A stretch of 64,000 bases of DNA from Haematococcus lacustris (lineage: Eukaryota; Chlorophyta; Chlorophyceae; Chlamydomonadales; Haematococcaceae), in the NCBI GenBank assembly GCA_030144725.1, contig JASKMD010000029.1:1-64000 (forward strand), read 5' to 3'. Position 1 is the stretch's first letter; each line of letters begins with the position of its first letter. Position numbers and translations under genes: made by a program. Positions 43,950-54,533 of the stretch are shown here, piece by piece. Below the pieces are notes generated by a model. The model ran no database searches. It saw nothing but the letters and a program-made list of their open reading frames with translations, and was not told the origin of the DNA.

Positions 43950-46900
43950 ATGCAGACACCCCCCGTCAGGCCACTCTTGGAGAACGCTGATGGCCCCCTC
44001 TGGAGACAAGGACTGGAACTGGCCCTTGAGGTACTCCGCCGTCGCGGTATCGTGGCATACACCGTGAAGGGCGATGGCAACTGCTTCTACCGGGCTTTGG
44101 CAATGATAGCTGGGTTGAGCAACGACACGGTGGGTGGACATGGGTCCAGTACTACACCTTCCCATTATGTCAAGGGTATTGCTGCATGCTGACTTACTAA
44201 TGTGTCATCATTATAGACTGTGCACATGCTAAACCACACGACCATACCACTATGAGGCATGACATAGCCCACTTGTCAATACGCAGGGGCATGGCCTACT
44301 TCGCCAGCTCGTTTATGAGGTGGGACAGAGGGTCCTGGCAAACAGTGACAAGTGGGGAAGCGACCCAGCCAGCTTTGTTGCAATGATGACGTCAGCAGCA
44401 GAGTGGGTGGAACAGGTGGACCCCACCACAGGGGTGATGTCACTGGAGAGCATCACCTTGAAGGAGTACCTTGACCAAGAAGTTGGGCGGCCTAGGGCGT
44501 GGAGCGGTGCCACCGCCTGCGTACTGGCTTCTGTCGTCCTTGGGGTGCCAATAGACATTTTAACCAATGGGGGCGGTCAGCAAGATCTGTGGCATGTTGG
44601 GGGCTCCAATTGCCGCAAACTGTTCAGCCCGGAGCAGCTGGCCAGCATTGCACCCCCTAGAGGACCACTCATGGTGCAAGGTGAGGCTGTACCACTGATG
44701 CGCATCAACGATAACCATTTTGTGGTTTCAGGGCGGACAGACGGTCAGCGCTTGCTGGCTAACGAGGTGAACGAGGTGATCATGGAGGCCATCGCACAGG
44801 AGGTGAGAAGGGTTAACTGCTATAGTTAGCAAGTGCAGCCGTTGTGCAATGCAACAATAAGATCAAGGCAATGTGTTTTCTATTGTGCAGATCAGAGACT
44901 TGCAAGCCTCGCGTGACCCTAAGCAACGTGCCCTCGCCAACAAGGCAGCATTGGCGCAGGCTATGGAGGTCGGGTTGCGTCTGGGCTTGGACGGTGAGCC
45001 ATGCACTTTGTACTGTTAGTGACCACGTACACATGTAATGTTGGCTCAACAGTGTCCACCGTACAATCTGCAGGAGCAGCAGCAGCAGCAGGAGCAGCAG
45101 GAGCACCAGGAGCAGCAGCAAGGGCAAGAGCAGCAGCAGGAGCAGGAGGAGCGGCAGCAGCAGCAGCAGGTGGTGCAGGTAGCCCTGCAAGTGCAGGTGG
45201 CAGCAGGAGTGGTGGTACCCCCAGCAGCAGCCAAGGGTCAGGCCTGAACCCGCCCGCCCCACCCCTCCGGCCAGGGAAGCGGGTCTCACAGGCCAAACCC
45301 AAGCAGGGCCGGCCAGCCCTCCCCATGGGCCCAACCCTGCCCATGCACCCAGGTACAGGAGCGACAGCAGCAGCAGCGGCAGCAGCAGCAGCAGCGGCAG
45401 CAACAGTGGCAGCATCACCAGCAGCAACAGCAGCGGAGGCTGGGGCAGGTGGTGAGGACAGTGATCCAGAGTGGACACGTGTGATCAAACGTGGTCGCCG
45501 AGCTTCACCGCCCAAGCCTGGCCATGGCCGGCCAGCCCTCCCCATGGGCTCAACCCCCCACATGCAACCAGGGGCAGGAGCGGCAGCAGCAGCAGCAGGT
45601 GGAGGTGGAGGTAGCCCAGCAAGTGTGGGTGGCAGCAGGGGTGGTGGTACCCCGAGCAGCAGCCAGGGGTCAGATCGCTCCCTCTCCTCCCCGCCTCGTC
45701 CAGGGAGGCATGTTTCACATCCCAAGCCCAAGCAGGGCCGGCCAGCCCCCCCCATGGGCCCAACCTCCCCCATGCACCCTGGGGCAGGAGCAGCAGCAGG
45801 AGCAGCAGCAGCAGGGACTGGAGCAGCAGCAGCGGCAGCAGGCGCAAGGGCAGCACCATGGTCCAAAGCAGCAGCAGGGTCTGGAGCAGCAGCAGGAGCA
45901 GCTGGAGCAAGAGTAACAACAGCACCAGCAGCAGCAACAGACCTGTGCCCGCCCCCCCCGCCTCGTATAGGGAAGCGGCCTTCACAGGCCCCACCCAGCC
46001 AGAGCCGCCCAGCCCCCCACATGCGCCTAGCAGCAGCAGGACCAGAAGCAGGAGCAGCAGCAAAGTCAGGAGCAGCAGCAAGGGCAGGAGCAGCAGCAGG
46101 AGCAAGAGGAGCAGCAGCAGCAGCAGCATGTGGTGCAGGTGGCCCTGCAAGTGCAGGTGGCAGCAGGGGTGGTGGTACCACGAGCAGCAGCCAAGGGCCA
46201 GGCCTGAACCCGCCCGCCCCACCTCGGCAAGGGAAGCGGGCTTCACAGGCCCAGCCCAGCCAGGGCTGCCCAGCCCCCCCCATGCGCATTGCAGCAGCAG
46301 GAGCAGAAGCAGGAGCAGGAGAAGCAACTGGTAGGTATTGAGGCATGAGTCACATCATACGGATACATGGTGTCCGGGAGACGCAATAAGCACGTGACAT
46401 CTTAATCGTGTACAGAGATGTGGGTCATACCTGTAGATATGCTTTGTTGATGCCATGCAGAATGCGCGCAGTCGTACACTGCTGGAGCTGTCCCCCATGT
46501 TACATATAAAGAAGCTGAGGTAAGGCCATATAGGTCAGCGCTGGTCACCTATGTCCGCACATGATCTTGACATCATTTGGTTGATAAACTAATACCTAAA
46601 GACTATACCCTAATAGACAAATGCTTTAAACATCAATGCAGGCGTAGCCTGGAGGTCGTGGAGCACCCCACCCATCTCCAAGTGACGCTATCGGACCAGA
46701 CAAGCATCAGCAGCAACCAGCACGTCCACTCAAGAACATTCTCAAAGTAAGTTTACCATGCATGAATAGGTGAAGCTAAGCTCAATGAAAACGACAGCAC
46801 CTTACCCCTTACCAAGACTAGTAACATCATTCCCTCCGTGCCATGTGCCATTGTGAAGGCCTCACAGGCTGCGTTGCCACCCGGTGGAGGCATGTTCTGG

Positions 46901-49102
46901 CAGCAAGGACCTGATGGGAACAATAGACCCAAAACCCTAGACAACAATGTGCTGAGGACGGCACTTGGGCGCATGAAGGTATGGGCTAATACGTAGATTC
47001 ACAACTTGGGGGTACAACCTGAGCGTAGACTTCATATTTCTTTGCCAATGTAGAACTTCTTCAACCACCGGGACAGACATGATGGCAATTGTCTAAACCC
47101 AGACCTCGGCAATGAAGTGATGAAAGGATACTGTTATCCCGATGGTGAATTCAAACGTTGCCGCCTAACGAAGTACGAGGTGTTTTTCATCCCCATGGGA
47201 GGCCGGCTGATCGCTGTGTACCCGAGGCATGACATATTCGTGATCTTCTGCCCTTGGGGAGAGGTAAATGACTTCCAAACCTGTCACCAACCTTAGATAT
47301 ACGGTCAGTACATGAATCAAGACACAAATTGCCTTGGATGGGATGGCGCAGGGCCTTACACCAGAGGAGGAGTCTAACCTGGTAGAGTTTTTGAATGCGA
47401 ACGTCAAAGAAACAGAATGGGAGGTCATTGATGGGACGTGCCCACAGCAAACGGATGATTGGAGTGATGAGCTGCGTCTGCTAATCCACATGGAATACTT
47501 ATGGCGCCGAAGCTTCAGGTGAACAACTAGGACGACATGCCTTCGACACAGCAACATAGTTTGCATGCTATCAAACGTCATTAAGGTTAGTCTAATCTAT
47601 AATGCAAACAAAGACCACAGATACCATGATGCACGTAGGCGGAACTGCATGCAAACCGGCATTCGTTATGATGCCAAGCGGATGTTAGCTCGGCAGCGAT
47701 TACTGCAGTGTACCCTGGAGACTGAGGGAGAGTGGTGCTCTTTGGTACGTTCCTCAACCCTAGTAAGATAGATGTATGGGTTGCATTACCAAATGTGATA
47801 TGATCAGACTAACCGCTCTTGTGTTACCATGCAGATCGATGTGCACCCCAAGTGGAAGAACAGGGCACCAAGTGACATGGCTGACCCATTGTCGGTAAGT
47901 TATCCGCACCAAATGCATGGAAAGGCAGAGGGTGTTCAGGCAAGTGAACCACATGGCACATGGCGATTGTCCGCGCTGCAGGATAATGACGTTCCATCAC
48001 CAGTGCCATCTCCGCCCATGTCCATCGTGTCACCTGAGTCTCCTTCCTCACCGTCACCACAACCATCCCACGACCCTGGGCACAACCCCCCACAATCCTC
48101 TGGGCTGGACAATGATACTGAATCTCAGCCATCACCGGGGCCCCTCCCCCTTCCCAGCGGTGAGCCCCGAACCCTGGTCCATACATAGAAATGGAGTTCA
48201 CCATGCATGGTCAAATGGTTACTTCACAACATAAGCATCGTGTGGTCAATTGATGAGGGGAAATGAGGGGAAATATGAACCGAGGTAGAAGTGTGTGAGA
48301 TTGGGTTATCACAGATCTGCATAGATCCTGACCATCATGCTTCTTTGTACATGACACCACAGGTCACCAAGCTGTTTCGTCTGAGTCTACAAGCGAGGGG
48401 CGCTCGTTATCTTTCCCTTCTCTCCCCATCCCAACCGCTACCCCCCATCCCCTCATCAAGCCATTCAGCGCACCTCCAGCCCATACCCCAGCGCCAGCAA
48501 CAGACACAGCAACAGCATCAGCCCCTGCCCCTGCCCCTGCCCCTGCCCCTGCCCCTGCCCCTGCCCCTGCCCCTGCCCCTGCCCCTGCCCCTGCCCCTGC
48601 CCCTGCCCCTGCCCCTGCCCCTGCCCCTGCCCCTGCCCCTGCCCCTGCCCCTGCCCCTGCCCCTGCCCCTGCCCCTGCCCCTGCCCCTGCCCCTGCCCCT
48701 GCCCCTGCCCCTGCCCCTGCCCCTGCCCCTGCCCCTGCCCCTGCCCCTGCCCCTGCCCCTGCCCCTGCCCCTGCCCCTGCCCCTGCCCCTGCCCCTGCCC
48801 CTGCCCCTGCCCCTGCCCCTGCCCCTGCCCCTGCCCCTGCCCCTGCCCCTGCCCCTGCCCCTGCCCCTGCCCCTGCCCCTGCCCCTGCCCCTGCCCCTGC
48901 CCCTGCCCCTGCCCCTGCCCCTGCCCCTGCCCCTGCCCCTGCCCCTGCCCCTGCCCCTGCCCCTGCCCCTGCCCCTGCCCCTGCCCCTGCCCCTGCCCCT
49001 GCCCCTGCCCCTGCCCCTGCCCCTGCCCCTGCCCCTGCCCCTGCCCCTGCCCCTGCCCCTGCCCCTGTCCCTGCCCCTGCCCCTGCCCCTGTCCCTGCCC
49101 CT

Positions 49103-49134
<32 letters not shown>

Positions 49135-51400
49135 CTCTGCCTCTGCCCCTGCCCCTGCCCCTGCCCCTGCCCCTGCCCCTGGCCTTGCCCATGGCCCCGC
49201 CCCGGCCCCAACCCCTGCGCCAACCCCTGCCCCTGCCCCTGCCCCTGCCTGTGACCCAGCTCCAGCCCCAGCCCCAACCTCAGCACCACCCGCTGGCGCA
49301 ACGCCGACCCCAGGCCTAGTCCATGCTCCTGCCCATGCCCTTCCCCATGGCACCGCCCCAGCCTCAGCTACCAGCCCAGTAGCAGCAGCGGCACCAGCAG
49401 AGGCACCAACACCAGCACCAACACCGGCACCAGCATCAGCCCCCGCCCCAGCCCCTACCTGTACCCCAGCCCATGTCACAGCCCCTGCCCCTGCCCCAGC
49501 AGCCCCTGCCCCTACCCCAGCAGCCCCTGCCCCAGCAACCCCTGCCCCTGCCCCAGCAGCCCCTGCCCCAGCTGCCCCAGCAGCCCCTGCCCCAGCTGCC
49601 CCAGCAGCCCATGCCCCAGCAGCCCCTGCCCCAGCAACCCCTGCCCCTGCCCCAGCAGCACCTGCCCCTGCCCTAGCAGCCCCTGCCCCAGCAGCCCCAG
49701 CCCCTGCCCCAGCAGCCCCTGCCCCAGCTGCCCCAGCAGCCACTGCCCCAGCTGCCCCAGCAGCCCATGCCCCAGCAGCCCCTGCCCCAGCAGCCCATGC
49801 CCCTGCCCCGGTAGCCCTTGCCCCTGCCCCAGCAGCCCCTGCCCCTGCCCCAGCAGCCCCTGCCCCAGCAGCACCTGCCCCAGCAGCCCCTGCCCCTGCC
49901 CCGGTAGCCCTTGCCCCTGCCCCAGCAGCCCCTGCCCCTGCCCCAGCAGCCCCGGCCCCTGCCCCAGCAGCCCTTGCCCCTGCCCAAGCAGCCCCTGCCC
50001 CAGCAGCACCTGACCCAGCAACCTCTGCCTCAGCAGTCCGTGCCTCAGCAGCCCCTGCCCCAGCAGCCCTAGCCCCTGCCCCTGCCTCAGCAGCCACAGC
50101 CCTTGGCCCAGCAGACCATGCCCCAGCCCCAGTCCCAGCCCCTGCCACAGCAGCCCCAAACACTTCCCCAGCAGACGCTGCCACAGGTAAGGATGTATAT
50201 ATGTATACATTACAAAAGCACATGCCAACAAGCCATGTCGTGTCCATGCGCACATATGTTCCCCCAGCAGCCCTAAGTAGGCTGTGAAAGTAACCCAGTC
50301 AAAGCATAACGCCACGACTTTCACAGCGTACAGTGACTTGCATGCATTGGACGTGAACCAGCTGATAAACATGGTTCTGCAACTTGATGAGCGACAGAAC
50401 CGGGAGGTCGCGTACGGACAGGCTGCATGGCGGGCGGTAACTCAGTTGCAGGAGGCTGTGGGCAAAGCAATGGTGGAACTGCATCAGCGGCAGCGCCAGG
50501 CATTTCAGCAGCAGCAGCAGGAGCTTGAGCGGCAGTTGAGGCAGCAGAATGAGACAGTGCTCCGGCTGCAGCAGCAACTACAAGCATCTGAGAAGGCAAG
50601 GGCCCAGATGCAGAACCAGATGCTGCAGAAGGAGAAGCAGCAGCAGCAACAGCTGGAGCAGCTGTCAGCCAGTGTAGCTTCCTTGTTAAAGGTAAGACAA
50701 TCATGCATCAGTAAGACTATAGAAAATAAACGACCACGAATTAGGCAACCGCCATGTGGTCATTCAGTGCATCATTTGTTTTACCTGATCGCATGTGTCG
50801 ATATCACTGGATGAGCATCATGGCACATGCAGGGAACAGGGCCCCAGCTGCGTGTTGATGCTCAGGCGCCGCCTCCAAAGCCAGCTGCTACCGCCACAAA
50901 GAAGGCCCAAGCACAAGCCAGGACCACCGCCACTCGACAGCAGGTGGGCTATAATATCTCAAAGAAACAGCATAGACAACAATGTCATTCAGTGCATCAT
51001 TTGTTATACCTGATCACATGTGTCGATATCACTGGATGAGCATCATGGCACATGCAGGAGACAAGCCCCCCGGAACGTTCTGTGGTCAAAGGTCCTGCAA
51101 CAAGAAGAGCAACCACCACGCTGAAAGCTCAGGAGACAGGGAAGAGCACAGCCACTGAACAACAGGTAAGATTAAATGAGCCCTCTTTTCAATGATGTGA
51201 TCTGGAAACGTTGTGCCTTCCTTGTTTTGCAGAAGGGAGGCAAATCAGCTGCTAAAGCGCCAACTACCAAGGGAACCAAGGGAAGGAAGCGAGGCGGAAA
51301 AGGCAAACAAGTGGACAAGAGCAAGAACGTGAAGCCCGCATGCAAACAAAATCAAAGCCCTAGCCCTATCCCTAAACCTAACTCTAACCCTAAAACCTAA
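43950..51400 (+). pseudogene. Large modular gene: OTU protease + catalytically dead Ulp1-like domain + coiled coil (right copy, one nonsense codon)
   Basis: Seventeen GT-AG exons join in phase: to 44129, 44287-44802, 44891-44993, 45074-46330, 46461-46519, 46642-46746, 46817-46978, 47054-47263, 47322-47518, 47639-47744, 47835-47894, 47982-48159, 48363-50186, 50327-50691, 50833-50943, 51058-51165, 51233-51400 (TAA); ~1,900 codons. Exons 1-2 are an OTU deubiquitinase domain: VKGDGNCFYRAL (Asp, Cys) and INDNHFVV (His). Exon 4 is Ala/Ser/Pro-rich. Exons 8-9 match the Ulp1 core of 3589-4676 but lack its catalytic residues: FFIPMGGRLIAVY (no HW), FVIFCPWGE (no Asp), CPQQTDDWSDELRL (no Cys). Exon 13 is ~600 residues of Ala-Pro. 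Exon 14 is a Gln-rich coiled coil. The tail is Lys/Arg-rich. Exon 6 has TAG (46645-46647) where the left copy has CAG. Confidence 0.8.
48519..49180. repeat. (CCCTGC)n hexamer tract, right copy
   Basis: About 660 bp of almost perfect CCCCTG/CCTGCC hexamer inside exon 13 of the large gene. The reading frame used by the gene gives Ala-Pro and is unbroken here. Degenerate CCCCAGCAGCCCCTG repeats continue to ~50180. Confidence 0.97.
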
Positions 51401-51796
51401 CACAAACCCTAGCTAAACCCCATCACTGCGTCCATGCCTATCCCTAGCCCTAGCCCTAGCCCTAGCCCTAGCCCTGGCCCTAGCCCTAGCCCTAGCCCTA
51501 GCCCTAGCCCTAGCCCTAGCCCTAGCCTTAGCCCTTACCCTAGCCCTAGCCCTAGCCCTAGCTCTAATCCTAGCCCTAGCCCTAGCCCTAGCCCTGGCCC
51601 TAGCCCTAGCCCTAGCCCTAGCCCTAGCCCTAGCCCTAGACCTAGCCCTGTCCCTAGCCCTAGCCCTAGCCCTAGCCCTGTCCCTGTCCCTAGCCCTAGC
51701 CCTAGCCCTAGCCCTAGCCCTAGCTCTGGCCCTAGCCCTAGCCCTAACCCTAGCACTAGCACTAGCCCTAGCCCTAGCCCTATCACTATACCCTTA
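51357..51796. repeat. (CCCTAG)n microsatellite, right copy
   Basis: Hexamer CCCTAG with variants (CCCTGG, CCCTGT, CCCTTA) starting inside the last codons of the large gene (PSPIPKPNSNPKT) and filling the space to the oxygenase-like gene. One CCCTAAAA (the Chlamydomonas telomere unit) occurs near 51390. This is probably coincidental telomere-like DNA. Confidence 0.93.
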
Positions 51797-51844
51797 CCAA
51801 ACCCCATTTCTTGTGTCTATGAGGAACATTGTGTATGACTGCAG

Positions 51845-53395
51845 GCTACTGTTTGGCGGCCTTGCGATTACGCCAATGGCAAAACTGTGGTCAAACAGTT
51901 CACCCCTGAGCAGGCTGATCAGTGGCGACAAGCAGTGCTTGAGCTGGGTGTTGCCTTGACCCACCTCCCCGCCAGCCTTCATCCAACGGCTAAGGAGGAG
52001 TGGGCATTGCAGCTCCTCAGCTTGGTGTTTGGCCATGCCATCTTCAACGACATCCCCCTCACGGATGCATATGGTTGGCCAGTCGTCAGCAAAAAGAAGC
52101 TGGCCGTGCAATACAGCACCGGCCAGCGCCTGCAGATGCCCTTTACCACGGCGACTGCAGATGGCAGCCTGCCAGATGAGGTCTCCATGTCAGGGTGCTG
52201 GACAGCCCGCTCCTTACGCATCCTGAAAAAGGCGCAAACCACAGCAGCTCAGAACAATGCAGCAGGCGAAGCAGCACGGACCCAGTTGACGAAGTATGCC
52301 ACAGCAATCAGAATTGCTCGCCCTTACCTCGAAAGGCTACAGCAGCATGCTTCACAGCTCTCCCAGGTCACCCTCAGAGGGGGTACAGTGTTGACCAACG
52401 ACACCATGCATGGTCGTGCCGTCAGATCTGTGGACATGGCCCTCACAAAGGCCACAGGTCTGGTGGCAGCCCAGGCTTTGCATGTGGACGTCAACCCAGA
52501 CCCTTCCCTCTCAATCCCCCCCCCCTCAACAACAGCAGCGACAACCGCAGCAGCACCCCAGACCAGCAGCCCTCCCCCACAAGCCGTTCCCTCCACCACA
52601 GTGCCTGCTGCGTCTTCAGCAGCAACCCCCGCAGCCCCCCCCAGGATCATTTGGGGGCGGGATGGTCTGGTGATGATCATCGCTGTTGGAGTGACGCAGG
52701 TGCTGGTCAGCCCAGGCAGCCATGTGCAGGTGTTGAAAGTGGAGGCTAAGCACAAGGGAGTCATCAAAGAAGCAGCCTTGAAGAAGGCCATGAAGGCGAT
52801 GCCATTGATGCAGGTCTACAAGGTGACCTTACAGCCGGGTGAGGTGTTGAGGATGCGCGGCTACACGGTCCATGCAGGGGATTGGGACCTCCCGGGCAAT
52901 GCTTCCACAAGGGTGCACTTCTACGGCAGCGAGGGCTACATCAACAATGCCACCTGCTTCCTGTCCATGTTGGACGTGGAGTTTGTGCACAAATGTCAGC
53001 CCACCAGTCACCCTCAGCGTCGTCAGCAGCATGTCAACTGGCCAGAGGGGTTAGGGCCATTAGATGGAGGTGTTTATGTGCAGCCTGAGCCTTATGAGCG
53101 GCCGGCCCAAGCACCGGTGGACGCCCAGTGGAACAAAGACTGGGCGTTGGGTGAGGAGGACGTGCAAGAAGAGTTGGGCAAACTGTTGGCTCATTGGGAT
53201 GAGTCTATGGCTGCTGAGGCGGCAGAGGCATCTGATGAGGGGGAGCAGCCTAAAAAAGGAAAAGTGGCACAGAAGGAAGTAGAGGCACTAGATGGAGAGG
53301 AGGCAGAGGAGGCTGAGGAGGCATATGAGACAGAGGAGGCAGATGAGACTGAGGAGGCAGAGGTGGGAGAGTCGGACGATGATGAGGAGGTGTAG
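51845..53395 (+). CDS. 2OG-Fe(II) oxygenase-like (double-stranded beta-helix) protein, intact copy
   Basis: One long exon opens after an acceptor (ATGACTGCAG, 51844) and runs 516 codons to TAG. Motifs fit the PhyH-like cupin fold of Fe(II)/2-oxoglutarate oxygenases: ALHVDVNPDPS (HxD, residues 213-215), VSPGSHVQV (PGSH turn, ~290), LQPGEVLRMRGYTVHAGDW (distal His 343), NASTRVHFYG (Arg 356, candidate 2OG ligand). A Pro/Ser/Thr-rich insert of ~60 residues lies between HxD and the next strands. The C-terminus is strongly acidic (ESDDDEEV). Substrate unknown; relatives hydroxylate small molecules, proteins or nucleic-acid bases. No in-frame ATG starts the exon, so a 5' exon is missing. It might even be spliced to the preceding large gene (CAA then GTGGAC near 51310 would be in phase). 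The left copy has a stop; the copy at 1296 is split. Confidence 0.65.
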   Translation, partial: ATVWRPCDYANGKTVVKQFTPEQADQWRQAVLELGVALTHLPASLHPTAKEEWALQLLSLVFGHAIFNDIPLTDAYGWPVVSKKKLAVQYSTGQRLQMPFTTATADGSLPDEVSMSGCWTARSLRILKKAQTTAAQNNAAGEAARTQLTKYATAIRIARPYLERLQQHASQLSQVTLRGGTVLTNDTMHGRAVRSVDMALTKATGLVAAQALHVDVNPDPSLSIPPPSTTAATTAAAPQTSSPPPQAVPSTTVPAASSAATPAAPPRIIWGRDGLVMIIAVGVTQVLVSPGSHVQVLKVEAKHKGVIKEAALKKAMKAMPLMQVYKVTLQPGEVLRMRGYTVHAGDWDLPGNASTRVHFYGSEGYINNATCFLSMLDVEFVHKCQPTSHPQRRQQHVNWPEGLGPLDGGVYVQPEPYERPAQAPVDAQWNKDWALGEEDVQEELGKLLAHWDESMAAEAAEASDEGEQPKKGKVAQKEVEALDGEEAEEAEEAYETEEADETEEAEVGESDDDEEV

Positions 53396-53860
53396 CATGA
53401 ATGACGTTATGATGGTGTGTGTGGGAATCATGGCGACATTGTTTCAAAAACACCATATCTGAGTCCTTAACAGGCTACAATACTGGACACCATTACAGTA
53501 CTACAGGTGGATACGTTGTTAACAATGGTATCACTGGTCGGTTTGGACGGTTGTAAACGGCGAGGCAAAGGCCCTGGCGCGGGGAACCTCAAGACCGAGG
53601 CAAGCGGTCACGGAGCGTACGCCGCGATGCCTACAGACTGTAGATGTCTACAGTACTGTAAGTGGTCTTTCAAGGTACCTCGAGGTACCTACAGTACTGT
53701 AGGTGTCTACAGTACTGAGGATGTCTACAGTACTGTAGGTACCTACAGTACTGTAGGTGCTTACAGTACTGTAGATGTCTACAGTACTGTAGGTACCTAC
53801 AGTACTGTAAGTGGTTTCTCGAAGTACCTCCAGGTACCTACAGTACTGTAGATGTCTACA

Positions 53861-54206
53861 CACTCCTACAATTTAGTCCCTGCGTTTGTCCCTGCGTTCT
53901 ACCGACCTTGTCCGATCGGGCTGAAATTTTGATAGCTGGTAGTTTGCAGAATATAAAACATATTTTTCAGAACAAATATTTTTAAAAAATCAAAGGCGGC
54001 TGCGCTGTGGCCCTGGGGCGTAGGTGCAGGGATAAGTGCAGGGATAGGTTGCGGGCCACAGCGCAACAGCTTTTGGATTTTTCCAAATATTTTTCTTGAA
54101 AAAATATGTTTTAATTTCTGCAAACTACCATCTATCAAAATTTCAGCCCGATCGGACGAGGTCGGTAGAACGCAGGGACAAACGGAGGGACTAAATTGTA
54201 GGAGTG
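53861..54206. mobile_element. MITE, CACTCCTACAA family, copy 4
   Basis: 346 bp with ends CACTCCTACAATTTAGTCCC and GGGACTAAATTGTAGGAGTG. It is inserted in a palindrome unit and flanked by CA on both sides; the uninterrupted unit CTACAGTAC has one CA. Confidence 0.95.
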
Positions 54207-54533
54207 CAGTACTGTAGATGTCCACAGTACTGTAAAGGTCTACAGTACTGTAGATGCCTACAGTACTGTCAATGGTCTCTCAAGGTGCTTCGAGGTACCT
54301 ACAGTACTGTAGATGTCTACAGTACTGTAGATGTCTACAGTACTGTAAAGGTCTACAGTACTGTAGAGGTCTACAGTACTGTAGATGTCTACAGTACTGT
54401 AGATGTCTACAGTACTGTCAATGGTCTCTCGAGGTACCTCGAGGTACCTACAGTACTGTAGATGTCTACAGTACTGTAGATGTCTACAATACTGTAAAGG
54501 TCTACAGTACTGTAAATGTCTACAGTACTGTAG

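Larger units (their letters stand above)
38024..53605 (+). repeat. Right arm of the giant inverted repeat (partner 20592-36434)
   Basis: Near-identical reverse complement of the left arm. The module itself continues past 53605 through the palindrome array to the terminus at 56275; the left counterpart of that part is lost in the N gap. All large genes of this arm are on the plus strand, so the two copies are transcribed away from the centre. Confidence 0.97.

Noticed and set aside
42251..46747. Alternative genetic code with TAG = Gln, suggested by CAG/TAG alternation and an apparent in-frame TAG at 38334-38336
   Set aside because: The TAG at 38334 lies in a 90-nt GT-AG intron that restores the frame. 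The mTERF-like gene, gene 1 and the oxygenase-like gene end in TAG, and UXS has no in-frame TAG.
20592..53605. Integrated giant virus or Polinton/Maverick
   Set aside because: No capsid protein, packaging ATPase, protein-primed polymerase or retroviral-type integrase was seen in the module, and its genes are intron-rich.
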